DNA of 64,000 nt, from NCBI RefSeq assembly GCF_025998815.1, contig NZ_AP026678.1, positions 2,604,001 through 2,668,000 of the forward strand, written 5' to 3'. The notes below the pieces were generated by a model. That model saw only the letters and a program-made list of their open reading frames with translations, ran no database searches and was not told the origin of the DNA. Below, one piece after another: positions 18,335 through 27,209 of this stretch. The number at the start of each line of letters is the position of its first letter. Within the stretch, counting starts at the first letter, position 1. Source of the stretch: Ignavibacterium sp. (GTDB lineage Bacteria; Bacteroidota; Ignavibacteria; Ignavibacteriales; Ignavibacteriaceae). A program made the position numbers and the translations under genes.

Positions 18335-19301
18335 TTTTCCCTCTTCCTTCGTGTGGTTTCTTTACAATCGGAAGTTCGATAATGAAAGTTGTACCTTTTC
18401 CTTTGCCTTCACTTTTAACGGAAATTTTTCCTTTGTGATTCTTTATAATTTCTTTTACCCAATAAAGACCAAGTCCTGTTCCTTTTACATTGGGTATGTC
18501 TGCATCATAAATTCTGTAGAACTTCTGAAAAACATTTTTTTGTTCCTGAGGGGGAATTCCTATTCCGTTATCTGTGAAATGAATTTCAACTTTATTTAAA
18601 GATGTTTTTACTGAAACATTAATTTTTAATTCACCTGTTGTGTATTTGATAGAGTTATCAATAAGATTGTCAATAACCATTTTGAAGGCATTAACATCAA
18701 TTGAAATATTTGCCTTACTATCACAATTAAAGTCGATAGTGTTATCTTCTAATCGGAATTGTTCGGCAGCTTCTTTCAGTAAACGGCTAATTATTTCACA
18801 GCAATCATAAAGTTCAAAGTTAGCTTTGTTCTTTCTGCTTTCGAGTGCAGAGATTTCAAGAATTGTGCTGATAAGTTTCTGCAATCTTGCTGTGTCTCTT
18901 ATCATCTGTTCAAGAAATTCTTTTTGTTTTTCGGGCGGAACATTTCTTGTGTTCAATGTTTCGAGATAAAGTTGCAGTGACGATAGTGGTGATTTTAGTT
19001 CGTGAGTAATGTTGGCTATAAAATTATCATACAATCGTGTCAATCTGATTTGAACATTTAAATGCCTGAATATTAAAACCATACTGAATGAAAGTCCTAC
19101 AAGTAAAACAATTCCACCGACAAACGGAAAAACATTTGGTGTATCAATTACAATTTGAGGTGAAACTTTTTCGCCGACTTTTTCAAAAATCAGATAGTTA
19201 GATACATACCAGTAAATCCACAATCCAAGCAGTGCAAGCCAGACTATTTGTGCAAGTATAAAGATAGCGAGATTATAAGCGAGCGAATATCTCTTTCGCA
19301 T
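18327..19301 (-). CDS. Membrane sensor histidine kinase
   Basis: A 324-residue kinase with transmembrane helices at residues about 11-34 and 58-79 flanking a short periplasmic loop of about 23 residues. There is no HAMP or PAS domain. The H box FIANITHELKSP has the phosphoacceptor His100. N box NLIDNSIKYT, G1 FTDNGIGIP and G2 GTGLGLYWV are intact. The tiny sensor loop suggests that it senses within the membrane or through a partner. It is cotranscribed with the OmpR-type regulator. Confidence 0.95.
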   Translation of the reverse strand: MRKRYSLAYNLAIFILAQIVWLALLGLWIYWYVSNYLIFEKVGEKVSPQIVIDTPNVFPFVGGIVLLVGLSFSMVLIFRHLNVQIRLTRLYDNFIANITHELKSPLSSLQLYLETLNTRNVPPEKQKEFLEQMIRDTARLQKLISTILEISALESRKNKANFELYDCCEIISRLLKEAAEQFRLEDNTIDFNCDSKANISIDVNAFKMVIDNLIDNSIKYTTGELKINVSVKTSLNKVEIHFTDNGIGIPPQEQKNVFQKFYRIYDADIPNVKGTGLGLYWVKEIIKNHKGKISVKSEGKGKGTTFIIELPIVKKPHEGRGKNE

Positions 19302-19447
19302 TTGAATATAATTAAAATTTTATTACACGAAATATCAATTAACTTTAATTCAAGTTCAATTAAATATAAAATCTATTTACTGTTTTTTTACACTACTGCA
19401 TCACTTTTATGTGCAGATTTGAGTAACAAATTTGAAAGAAAAGTAAA

Positions 19448-20926
19448 ATGAAAATTTTATTTGTTTATCCCGAAACCCCTTCAACTTACTGGAGTTTTAA
19501 AGATGCATTAAAATTCATTTCGAAGAAAGCAGCTGAACCACCACTCGGACTAATTACAGTTGCTGCAATGCTTCCAAAAGAATGGCAGAAAAAATTAATA
19601 GATTTGAATGTAAGCAAACTCAAAGACGAAGACCTTCTCTGGGCTGATTATGTTTTTATCGGAGCAATGAATGTACATCTGAATTCATTCAGAGAGATTG
19701 TAAGACGTTGCAATAAGCTTGGAATTAAAGTGGTTGCCGGAGGCCCGTTTGCAACCACCCAGTACAATGATTTACTCGGAGTTGATCACTTCGTTCTGAA
19801 TGAAGCAGAAATAACACTGCCAATGTTTTTAGAAGATTTGCAGAATGGAACTCCAAAACAAGTTTATCGCTCAGATGAATTTCCGGATGTAAGTTTAACT
19901 CCGGTCCCTTTGTTTGAGTTACTTGATATGAAAAAATATGCATCAATGAGTGTACAATATTCACGTGGCTGTCCTTATGATTGTGAGTTTTGCAGCATTA
20001 CAATGCTTAACGGAAGAAAGCCGAGAACTAAATCCTCAGAACAGTTTATCAGAGAATTAAACCGTTTGTGCGAACTTGGATACAAAGGTGCAATCTCAGT
20101 TGTTGATGATAATTTTATCGGTAATAAGAGAAAACTTAAAGATGAGTTTTTGCCCGCACTAATCAATTGGTCTAAAGAACATAATTACATTTTCAATTTC
20201 ATTACAGAAGTTTCTGTTAATCTGGCTGATGATGATGAACTTATGAATATGATGATAGAAGCGGGCTTTAATAGTGTTTTTGTCGGAATAGAAACTCCGA
20301 ATAGTGAAAGTCTTGCTGAATGTGGAAAGGCACAAAACCTTAGACGTAATCTTGTTGATTCAGTAAAGAAATTACAACGCGCTGGATTTATTGTCTCAGG
20401 TGGATTTATAGTTGGTTTTGACAATGACACCGAAAAAGTTTTTGAAGAACAAATACAATTCATTCAACAAAGCGGAATTACAAATGCAATGGTTGGTTTG
20501 CTAAATGCACCAACCGGAACAAAGCTTTATAAGCGAATGAAAGCCGAAGGAAGATTACTTGATATGTTTTCCGGAAATAACATGGATGCCTCAATCAATT
20601 TTATTCCGAAAATGAATTACAAAACTCTTATTCGTGGTTACAGTAATCTGCTTCATACGATTTATTCTCAGAAGGAATACTTTAAAAGAGTCAGCGAATT
20701 TCTAAGAGAATACAAAGTACCTAAATGGCAATCAAGCAAAATTTCAATTCGTGAAATAAAAGCTTTCCTCAGATTAATCTGGATACTTGGAATTGTTGAG
20801 AGAGGTAAAAAATATTTCTGGAAGCTTCTGTTTATAACGGTATTCAAATATCCTAAAAAATTTACTACTGCTATGACACTTGCTGTTTATGGTTATCATT
20901 TCAGAAGAGTGATCAGAACCGTATAA
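19448..20926 (+). CDS. B12-binding radical SAM protein with DUF4070-like C-terminus
   Basis: A 492-residue enzyme. Residues 1-145 form a cobalamin-binding Rossmann-like domain (KILFVYPETP; VVAGGPFAT; NEAEITLP). The radical SAM motif GCPYDCEFC places the iron-sulphur ligands at Cys175, Cys179 and Cys182. The C-terminal 120 residues (FIPKMNYKTLIRGYSNLLHT...) fit DUF4070, found in HpnP-type hopanoid methylases and relatives. Such enzymes methylate or rearrange unactivated carbons. Which substrate is used here cannot be said; hopanoid genes are not adjacent. Divergent from the kinase/regulator pair. Confidence 0.85.
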   Translation: MKILFVYPETPSTYWSFKDALKFISKKAAEPPLGLITVAAMLPKEWQKKLIDLNVSKLKDEDLLWADYVFIGAMNVHLNSFREIVRRCNKLGIKVVAGGPFATTQYNDLLGVDHFVLNEAEITLPMFLEDLQNGTPKQVYRSDEFPDVSLTPVPLFELLDMKKYASMSVQYSRGCPYDCEFCSITMLNGRKPRTKSSEQFIRELNRLCELGYKGAISVVDDNFIGNKRKLKDEFLPALINWSKEHNYIFNFITEVSVNLADDDELMNMMIEAGFNSVFVGIETPNSESLAECGKAQNLRRNLVDSVKKLQRAGFIVSGGFIVGFDNDTEKVFEEQIQFIQQSGITNAMVGLLNAPTGTKLYKRMKAEGRLLDMFSGNNMDASINFIPKMNYKTLIRGYSNLLHTIYSQKEYFKRVSEFLREYKVPKWQSSKISIREIKAFLRLIWILGIVERGKKYFWKLLFITVFKYPKKFTTAMTLAVYGYHFRRVIRTV

Positions 20927-20933
20927 GAAAATA

Positions 20934-20986
20934 GGAACACGGATTTAACAGCTCCAACTGATTTAAACAGATTAAATCCGTGTTCC
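20934..20986. terminator. Perfect 15-bp inverted repeat between convergent genes
   Basis: GGAACACGGATTTAA (20934-20948) and TTAAATCCGTGTTCC (20972-20986) are exact reverse complements around a 23-nt loop that itself contains partial copies (GATTTAAACAGATT). It lies between two convergent genes and may end transcription from both sides, although there is no clean T run. The ATCCGTGTTCC core looks like a dispersed intergenic repeat. Confidence 0.65.
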
Positions 20987-20994
20987 CATAGTAT

Positions 20995-23193
20995 TTATTC
21001 ATTCACAAAATCTTTCCCGAGAAAATGTTTAAACCAGAATTGAACATATTCTCTTCTTGCATGTGTCCATTTAGGAAAACCAATTCCGTGTCTTTCATTA
21101 GGATAAAGCATTAACTCAAAATCTTTATTCAGAGTTGTGAATTTGTCAACGAGCTGAATTGTGTTTTGCATGTGAACATTATCATCGAGTGTTCCGTGTG
21201 TGATCAAAAGGTATCCTTTATATTTATCAGCGTGAGTTAAAGCCGAACCAAATTTATAACCTTCCGGATTTTCTTCCGGTTTATCCATATATCTTTCTGT
21301 GTAAACATTGTCGTATAAATGCCAATCAGTAACAGAAAAGTCAGCAATACCGTGAGTGAAATAATCTGCTCCATAAGTTAATGCCATACAGGTAACATAT
21401 CCTCCGTAGCTTCCGCCTGTGATTCCGATTTTTGTTGAATCAACAAAAGGAAGAGTTCGCAGATACTTAACTGCTTCGATATAATCATTCATTTCCCATT
21501 TACCCAAATTGCGGTGCATCATTGCCAAACCTTTCTTACCAAAATGCTCGCTTCCCCGATGATCAACAACAAAATAAATTATTCCATTTTGTGAGATAAA
21601 AAATCTGTCAAGGAAAGATGAGAATGCATTCTTAACATCCTTAACACCAGGACCACCATAAACTGAAAACAGAACGGGATATTTTTTAGTCGGATCAAAA
21701 TCCGGTGGAAGCACCCACATTGCCGGAAGTTCAATTCCATCTGAAGTTTTAATCTTGAACAATTCTGCCTTCCCGAACTGATATTCATCCATTAAGGCAC
21801 TTTTTCTTTCGCCAAGAACTCGTATTGATTCACCTTTTGAATTAAATAATTCCATTTTGCCCGGATCATTTAATGAACTATAAGTATCGATAAAGAATGA
21901 ACCTTGCTTTGAAAGTTTAGCATCGTGTGTGCCTGAAGTTTTAGTCAGCCTGGTTAATCCTTTTCCATCAAGGTTTACAACAAAAAGATGATTATCAAGC
22001 GAATTGTCCTTATTTCCTTCGAAGTAAACTTTTTTATTTTTTTCATCAACAAGATTTATTTCTGTTACAGTCCAATCCCCTTTGGTAAGTTGAGATTTCA
22101 GATTTCCTTTCATATCGTAATAATAAAGATGTCTGTATCCATCTTTATCGGAGCGAAGTATAAATCCGCTGCCATCATTAAAAATGTGTATATCTTCAAA
22201 GAATTCAACAAAGCTCGACTGTTTTTCTTCATAAACCAATCTGTTTTTTCCTGTTGTGGGATTTGCAGCAAGAATCTGAAGATGATCTTGTCCGCGATTC
22301 AAAACCTGATAGAAAAGTTCTTTGCTGTCTGGTGTCCAGAAAGGCCATGCAGTATATTGATCCGCAGTTTCATCTTCTTCAACCCAAATAATTTTATTGT
22401 CTGAAAGATGTGCGATTCCCATTTTCACATTTGGATTTGGATCACCTGATTTGGGATAGTGTTCCCACTCAAGTTCGCCGTGAACACCATCAGCTTTATA
22501 CAAAGGAAATTTTGGAACAGGTGAATCATCTGTTCTGAGGAAAGCAATCATTTCACTGTTTGGCGACCACCAGAAAGCTCTGTAATTTGATGAGCGACCA
22601 AGTATTTCTTCATAGTAAACCCACGATGCCCAACCATTATAAACAGTTTCGGAGGCATCAAATGTAATTCGCGTTTCTTTCCCACTTTCAATATCAACAT
22701 AGTAGAGATCCCGGTTTTTTGTGTACGCTAATTTTTTCCCGTCAGGAGATAATGTTGGATTTGCTTTTTCCTGATTATCAGTTGTAAGCCGTTTCAGTTC
22801 TTTGGTGGTTAATGAGAAGAAATAAAAATCATTATCTTTCTTTAAGATGAATCCTTTATAATCATCTGTCTTCAGAATGTTATCATCTAAAGTTAATTCG
22901 TATTCAAGCAAAACATCATCATAATCAGAGTACTTAATAAGCACTTCTTCTTTGCCGGTTGATGCGTTAACTTTTACTATTGCAGTACTTCCATCAATTC
23001 TTTTTTGTTGAAGATAATTTTCATCATCAAACCAAACGATGTTGCGCGGCAATTGATTAATCAATCTTGGTTCGCCGAACATATAAACCTGATTAAAAGT
23101 AAGCTGCTTTTTCTGAGCAACAGAATGATTTGCAAAAGAGGCGAAAAGAATTATTATCAAATAAGCTATAGCGGGTTTAATTCTTTCAATCAT
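20995..23193 (-). CDS. Dipeptidyl peptidase IV-family serine peptidase (S9B)
   Basis: A 732-residue exported peptidase. Signal peptide at residues 1-26 (ending NHSVAQ). Residues 50-470 form the DPP-IV N-terminal propeller, including the double-Glu substrate-anchoring motif in WVYYEEILG. The catalytic domain has Ser595 (GGSYGGY), Asp670 (GTLDDNVH) and His702 (NERHGIG). It removes N-terminal dipeptides, usually X-Pro, from peptides in the periplasm. Length is normal for the family. An AGGAGA Shine-Dalgarno precedes the ATG. It fits a lifestyle based on extracellular protein breakdown. Confidence 0.95.
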   Translation of the reverse strand: MIERIKPAIAYLIIILFASFANHSVAQKKQLTFNQVYMFGEPRLINQLPRNIVWFDDENYLQQKRIDGSTAIVKVNASTGKEEVLIKYSDYDDVLLEYELTLDDNILKTDDYKGFILKKDNDFYFFSLTTKELKRLTTDNQEKANPTLSPDGKKLAYTKNRDLYYVDIESGKETRITFDASETVYNGWASWVYYEEILGRSSNYRAFWWSPNSEMIAFLRTDDSPVPKFPLYKADGVHGELEWEHYPKSGDPNPNVKMGIAHLSDNKIIWVEEDETADQYTAWPFWTPDSKELFYQVLNRGQDHLQILAANPTTGKNRLVYEEKQSSFVEFFEDIHIFNDGSGFILRSDKDGYRHLYYYDMKGNLKSQLTKGDWTVTEINLVDEKNKKVYFEGNKDNSLDNHLFVVNLDGKGLTRLTKTSGTHDAKLSKQGSFFIDTYSSLNDPGKMELFNSKGESIRVLGERKSALMDEYQFGKAELFKIKTSDGIELPAMWVLPPDFDPTKKYPVLFSVYGGPGVKDVKNAFSSFLDRFFISQNGIIYFVVDHRGSEHFGKKGLAMMHRNLGKWEMNDYIEAVKYLRTLPFVDSTKIGITGGSYGGYVTCMALTYGADYFTHGIADFSVTDWHLYDNVYTERYMDKPEENPEGYKFGSALTHADKYKGYLLITHGTLDDNVHMQNTIQLVDKFTTLNKDFELMLYPNERHGIGFPKWTHARREYVQFWFKHFLGKDFVNE

Positions 23194-23331
23194 AATGTCT
23201 CCTGTTTAAGAAATTAACTTTTGAAATTTTGTTCTGAAATATTAATCGCAATCAGTTTTAATTCAACTAAAATATTTTAATCAATGCGAAATATTTTATT
23301 TTTAGTTTTGGGTATATAATTCGGAGTTATC

Positions 23332-23960
23332 ATGAAAAAACTTCGCATATTAATTTTTGTTTTATCGGCATTTATTCTTTTGAATGCTCAAAATAAACAA
23401 GAAGAAAAGATTCTGCTGATAAGGTGTGATGATATTGGAATGTCTCACTCGGTAAACTTAGCTGCAAAAGAATTAATTGATGCGAGATTAAAATTTTCTA
23501 CGTCAGTTATGGTTCCCTGTGCGTGGTTTGATGAAGCAGTTTCAATATTGAAAGAAGCAAAAAATGTGAGCATCGGTGTTCATCTTACATTAAATTCAGA
23601 ATGGAAAAATTATCGTTGGGGTCCGGTTGCTGGAGTTTCAAGAGTTCCATCATTAGTTGATTCACTTGGTTACTTCTTCCCTTCAAGAGCAAAATTTTTT
23701 GAAAATAATCCTTCTGTTGAAGAGGTTGAAATTGAACTCCGTGCTCAGATTGAAAAAGCTCTTAAAGCAGGATTAAATATTTCTTACCTCGATTATCATA
23801 TGGGCACTGCAGTTGACTTATTCTTGAAAAGAATTTTCAGTTATCAGGAATAATCGCTCCCGAAATAATTGGCGAAGATGAAAAGAATTACGGATTCATT
23901 TTAGATTATCTCAAAAAGAAAAACATTTATCTTGAAAAAACAGAAAGTCAAAAAAATTGA
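23332..23960 (+). pseudogene. Broken ChbG/YdjC-type deacetylase
   Basis: The first 160 residues are a good ChbG/YdjC-like exported deacetylase: signal peptide, metal-binding IRCDDIGMSH, GVHLTLNSEW and YLDYHMGT. The frame then stops at 23853. Reading continues one frame over from about 23825 (LEKNFQLSGIIAPEII...) to a TGA at 23958-23960, consistent with a one-base deletion near 23818-23826. Even joined, the C-terminal third (about 80-100 residues) is missing, because the next gene starts there. It is probably inactive. A sequencing error would explain the shift but not the missing end. Confidence 0.7.
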
Positions 23961-24658
23961 AATCATTAAAAACGAAAAGAAAAATTTCTTTCAGTGAATT
24001 ATGGAACAATGTTGATTTTAGTAAACCATCTGCCTGGGGAGTAATTGGTTCAAACTTAGCGGTTATATTTTTTGCAATAGTTGATAAACTCACTGCTACT
24101 GAAGTTATGTGGATTTATTGGATTCAAAGCGTGATTATAGGAATATTTAATTTTTTCAGAATAATGATGTTAAAAAATTTTACTACAAAGGGATTGTCCG
24201 CAAACGGCAAAGAAGTCCTTCCAACCAAAGCAACAAAAATCTCTACAGCAATATTCTTTTTATTTCATTACGGATTTTTTCACCTGGTTTATGCTGCATT
24301 TCTTTTTTCTTTTCCAACCATTCTGGGCGAAGAGAAAAAGTTTGAAGGAGGATTTTATCTCCTGTTTACAGGAGTTGTCTTTCTTATAAATTATGGAATT
24401 GAATTTTACAAAGAACAAACTACATTAACTGATGAAATTCCCAATCTCGGAACAGTGATGTTTCTGCCATATTTCAGAATTATTCCAATGCACTTAGCAA
24501 TTATTTTGGGTGGATTTATTGCTGCATCGGGTTCATTTTTTAATACCGATACTTCTTTCCTCGTAATTTTACTTCTGATGGGAATTAAAACAATCATTGA
24601 TTTGATGACTCATTCAATAAATGTTTTTACGGGATTGCCAACGACCCAAAATCCATAG
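23957..24658 (+). CDS. DUF6498-like integral membrane protein
   Basis: A 233-residue protein with about five to six hydrophobic helices. The segment VMWIYWIQSVIIGIFNFFRIM near residue 50 resembles the conserved core of DUF6498 membrane proteins, which have no known function. The start is uncertain: TTG at 23957 overlaps the stop of the broken deacetylase and has no clear ribosome site, but the next Met lies beyond the first helix. The start region may have been formed by the deletion that removed the deacetylase end. Confidence 0.6.
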   Translation: MKSLKTKRKISFSELWNNVDFSKPSAWGVIGSNLAVIFFAIVDKLTATEVMWIYWIQSVIIGIFNFFRIMMLKNFTTKGLSANGKEVLPTKATKISTAIFFLFHYGFFHLVYAAFLFSFPTILGEEKKFEGGFYLLFTGVVFLINYGIEFYKEQTTLTDEIPNLGTVMFLPYFRIIPMHLAIILGGFIAASGSFFNTDTSFLVILLLMGIKTIIDLMTHSINVFTGLPTTQNP

Positions 24659-24681
24659 CGGAATTTTAAGTAAAAATAAAA

Positions 24682-24712
24682 AAGGCGACCCGAAAGTCGC
24701 CTTAAATTAATT
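24682..24712. terminator. Bidirectional terminator
   Basis: AAGGCGAC (24682-24689) pairs with GTCGCCTT (24696-24703) around a six-base loop. It is flanked by an A-rich stretch on the left and TTAATTTTT on the right, between two convergent genes. Confidence 0.85.
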
Positions 24713-24724
24713 TTTAGTTATCAG

Positions 24725-25963
24725 TTAATTTGTGTTCTGGACTCCCTTTGTTCCATTCTTTTTTCTCAGCAGGAAGAAAGCGACAATCAGCACAATTAAA
24801 ACTCCTGCTCCAACATAAATAAGTGTTAAGTCCTTTGGTGAAATTAATTCCTTCCATTCAGCTATCTTCTTTTCAATGATTTCCTTTTGCTGAGTAGTCA
24901 GCATATTGTTTTCAAGTAGATACGGCATCCATTCATTGGAAATAGTTTTGTACCAAACGCTGTCAACAAATACGCTGTACACTCGTTGTGATTCTTCTTT
25001 GCTTTTTACACCGTAGCTCTTTATTTCATCGTTGATAAATGCCGTAATAATTTCTGTGAACTCATTTCCATTGTAGAAGCTTTGAAGATTAATATTATTC
25101 AGAGCAAAATCTTCACGAATTGATTCCCAGGCTTCTCTCTGAATTCCTGTTTTCCAGCTTGTGAACAAAGCGTCAATATCTTTTAATTCCTGAGTTTTAT
25201 CTTTCCTGCTGGCATAAACATCAACCAGCTTGGGTCCAACTTTCTGCCACATAGAAACAAAGTTTGATTGCTGTTCTTTAACATCCTTTAAGTCTTCCGG
25301 CTTTAAAGTAGTTACTTCAAGAAATCTTGTATTATCACGCAAAGATTTTTTGACTATATAAAGCACATTTTTCTTTTCGGTTTCGGCAATAATCTGTTCT
25401 TTTTCTTTTTGAGTTAAAGCAGAAACATCTCCGGAAAGTTTTGGCGATAAACTATCAATTATTGCATAAACAAGTTCATCTCGTTTCTTCAAAGAGGTTC
25501 TTAATTCGCTTACAAGTTTTTCCAATCTTGCAATTGTTTCAGCATCCTTTTTCCGTTGCACTTCAAGCAGTTGAATTTGATTTAATAATTCGGCATTCTT
25601 TTTATTAAGCTCATCAACTTCTGAACGAAGTGTTATTACTTCCGTTTGTAATGTTTCTATTTGTGTGAAATCTGTTTTTCTTAATACCAGTGAGTTACCG
25701 AGCTTGTCGAATGATTTTTCAAAATTATCCGGATAAAGACTTTTATCAAGCAATTCTTTGTAGGTTGAAAATTCATTTTTGAATCTTTCAATCTCGCCTG
25801 TAAGAGAATTTAATTCTTCAAGAGTAACAGCATTTTTGATCTGTTGCTCGAATTGCTGATAACGATTTTTGAAATTCTGAACAATTTCATAATCGGATTG
25901 TGCAAAAAGATTAGAAGCAATCAGCGCAACGATTACATTAATAATGAAAATATATTTCTTCAT
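24725..25963 (-). CDS. Exported coiled-coil protein with C-terminal membrane anchor
   Basis: A 412-residue protein with signal peptide (residues 1-22). Residues about 85-170 form a strong coiled coil (EVITLRSEVDELNKKNAELLNQ pattern). Residues about 175-370 are helical and not recognised. A transmembrane helix at about 380-402 (LIYVGAGVLIVLIVAFFLLR) is followed by a basic tail, so the bulk should sit in the periplasm. The start codon overlaps the preceding lipoprotein gene by 4 nt (ATGA), so the two are made together and may form one complex. No family assigned. Confidence 0.75.
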   Translation of the reverse strand: MKKYIFIINVIVALIASNLFAQSDYEIVQNFKNRYQQFEQQIKNAVTLEELNSLTGEIERFKNEFSTYKELLDKSLYPDNFEKSFDKLGNSLVLRKTDFTQIETLQTEVITLRSEVDELNKKNAELLNQIQLLEVQRKKDAETIARLEKLVSELRTSLKKRDELVYAIIDSLSPKLSGDVSALTQKEKEQIIAETEKKNVLYIVKKSLRDNTRFLEVTTLKPEDLKDVKEQQSNFVSMWQKVGPKLVDVYASRKDKTQELKDIDALFTSWKTGIQREAWESIREDFALNNINLQSFYNGNEFTEIITAFINDEIKSYGVKSKEESQRVYSVFVDSVWYKTISNEWMPYLLENNMLTTQQKEIIEKKIAEWKELISPKDLTLIYVGAGVLIVLIVAFFLLRKKNGTKGVQNTN

Positions 25964-26409
25964 TTGGCACCTCCATAAATTCCTTCGCTGGTTAAGTAAA
26001 CTTTGAAGTCGCCATCAACCAATTCTATGTAAGGATTTCTTTGATTAAAGAAAGGATTGTTCAACCCGTTTTCATTAATCAATACTTTTTCCTTTAATTC
26101 AAGGCTTGCCTCTGCAGGTTGAAAAATATAAACATTCCTGAACCCCTTTGATGTAATAAAATAATATCCATCCTGATTTCTTATCATTCTCAAATCTTTT
26201 CCCTTATAAGCCATTGAATCCTGCATCTCTTCCATAAAAAGAGCTTTTGTATTGAAACTAAATGAATAACGATCTTCTTTTACAAAACCGTCTTTATCTA
26301 TTTTCTGAACTGATTCAATTGGCCAACTGAATTCAGCCGGACTAAGTTTTAATGAAGAACATGCTGTTGAAACAATCACCGTTAATATTAAAGCAACAAA
26401 GATTCTCAT
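25960..26409 (-). CDS. Small hypothetical lipoprotein
   Basis: A 149-residue lipoprotein. A perfect AGGAGG a few bases upstream fixes the ATG at 26409. The signal MRIFVALILTVIVSTAC has a clear lipobox (STAC) with Cys at residue 17. The mature part (SPAEFSWPIESVQKIDKDGFV; FSFNTKALF) has beta-strand character. It is translationally coupled to the coiled-coil membrane protein. Function unknown. Confidence 0.75.
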   Translation of the reverse strand: MRIFVALILTVIVSTACSSLKLSPAEFSWPIESVQKIDKDGFVKEDRYSFSFNTKALFMEEMQDSMAYKGKDLRMIRNQDGYYFITSKGFRNVYIFQPAEASLELKEKVLINENGLNNPFFNQRNPYIELVDGDFKVYLTSEGIYGGAK

Positions 26410-26489
26410 TTTTCCTCCTGATAATATTTCTCGCAGCAAACTTAAACAATTTCTTTAATTAATTGCTTGATAAAATTTGGACTTGTTAA

Positions 26490-26684
26490 TTAAGGGTTGG
26501 GATTGGTCGGATTGTCTTTGTTTTCTTCATCTCTTTGAGGCATTCTACCGGATTTTTTTAATGCATCGGTCAGAAGAAACTCAATTTGAGCGTTTATACT
26601 TCTCAATTCATCAGCCGCCCATTTTTCAAGGGCGGCATAGATTTTCTCATCAATTCTCAGCAAAAATTTTTTCTTTTCAGCCAT
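26490..26684 (-). CDS. Arc-family ribbon-helix-helix protein
   Basis: A 64-residue protein whose residues 4-46 ([20 protein letters not shown]...[11 protein letters not shown]) match the Arc/CopG ribbon-helix-helix fold: one strand with alternating FLLRID and two helices. It would bind DNA as a dimer. It is the last gene of a three-gene unit with an SPFH protein and an unknown protein, 9 nt downstream of the latter. No toxin-like partner is evident. It might control its own operon through the palindrome at 28117-28138 (inference). Confidence 0.8.
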   Translation of the reverse strand: MAEKKKFLLRIDEKIYAALEKWAADELRSINAQIEFLLTDALKKSGRMPQRDEENKDNPTNPNP

Positions 26685-26693
26685 AATTAAATT

Positions 26694-27206
26694 CTAATAT
26701 GTAATTCCAGAGTTCCTTCTTTTTAACTGTGCAAAATAAAATGCCAGCATAATTATCCACGGAAAGTCATCAATAATTTCAGAGCGGTTTTCAATTATTA
26801 CATTACTTTTCTCTTTTAATGAGATTTTATTATGAAGCGTTACCAACAAGTCTTTTTCATTATAAAAGATTTTTGCCTGATTAGTTAGTAATCCAAAATT
26901 CATTATCACCTTTTTGCCTCTTGGTAAATCAAGTATTCCTCTAGTAGCAAAAAAATTTGAATCCATTTTTGCAATCGGTAACTCAAATCCTTGTTTCCTT
27001 ATTTCTATCTCATTACTGAAAATATGTGGTCTCCTGAAAGTTAGTTTTTCATCGCCAATTATACACTCAACCATCTCGCTAAGAAGTTTTGGATATTTCA
27101 TTTCACCCAGCACCTCATTATCTGAACGAAGTTCATAAAATCTTTTCCAGATTGATGGTTGCTCTATGATTAGACTTTTACCAAGATAATCTGATAATTT
27201 TTTCAT
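26694..27206 (-). CDS. Hypothetical protein of the SPFH-RHH operon, possibly LURP/tubby-like
   Basis: A 170-residue protein with mostly beta-strands and a hydrophobic C-terminal stretch (DDFPWIIMLAFYFAQLKRR). The order of short strands (SDNEVLGEMKYPKLL; LTFRRPHIFSNEIEIRKQG; IAKMDSNFFATRGILDL) recalls tubby/LURP-one/scramblase-like barrels, but the similarity is only visual. It starts 3 nt after the SPFH gene stop, so the two are coupled. Confidence 0.7.
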   Translation of the reverse strand: MKKLSDYLGKSLIIEQPSIWKRFYELRSDNEVLGEMKYPKLLSEMVECIIGDEKLTFRRPHIFSNEIEIRKQGFELPIAKMDSNFFATRGILDLPRGKKVIMNFGLLTNQAKIFYNEKDLLVTLHNKISLKEKSNVIIENRSEIIDDFPWIIMLAFYFAQLKRRNSGITY

Positions 27207-27209
27207 GTC

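Noticed and set aside
21988..22404. 138-codon plus-strand ORF
   Set aside because: Antisense to the DPP-IV propeller region, with no ribosome site or family match.
26490..26684. Antitoxin of a toxin-antitoxin module
   Set aside because: The ribbon-helix-helix protein has no toxin-sized RelE/HicA/PIN partner; its neighbours are an SPFH protein and an unknown protein.
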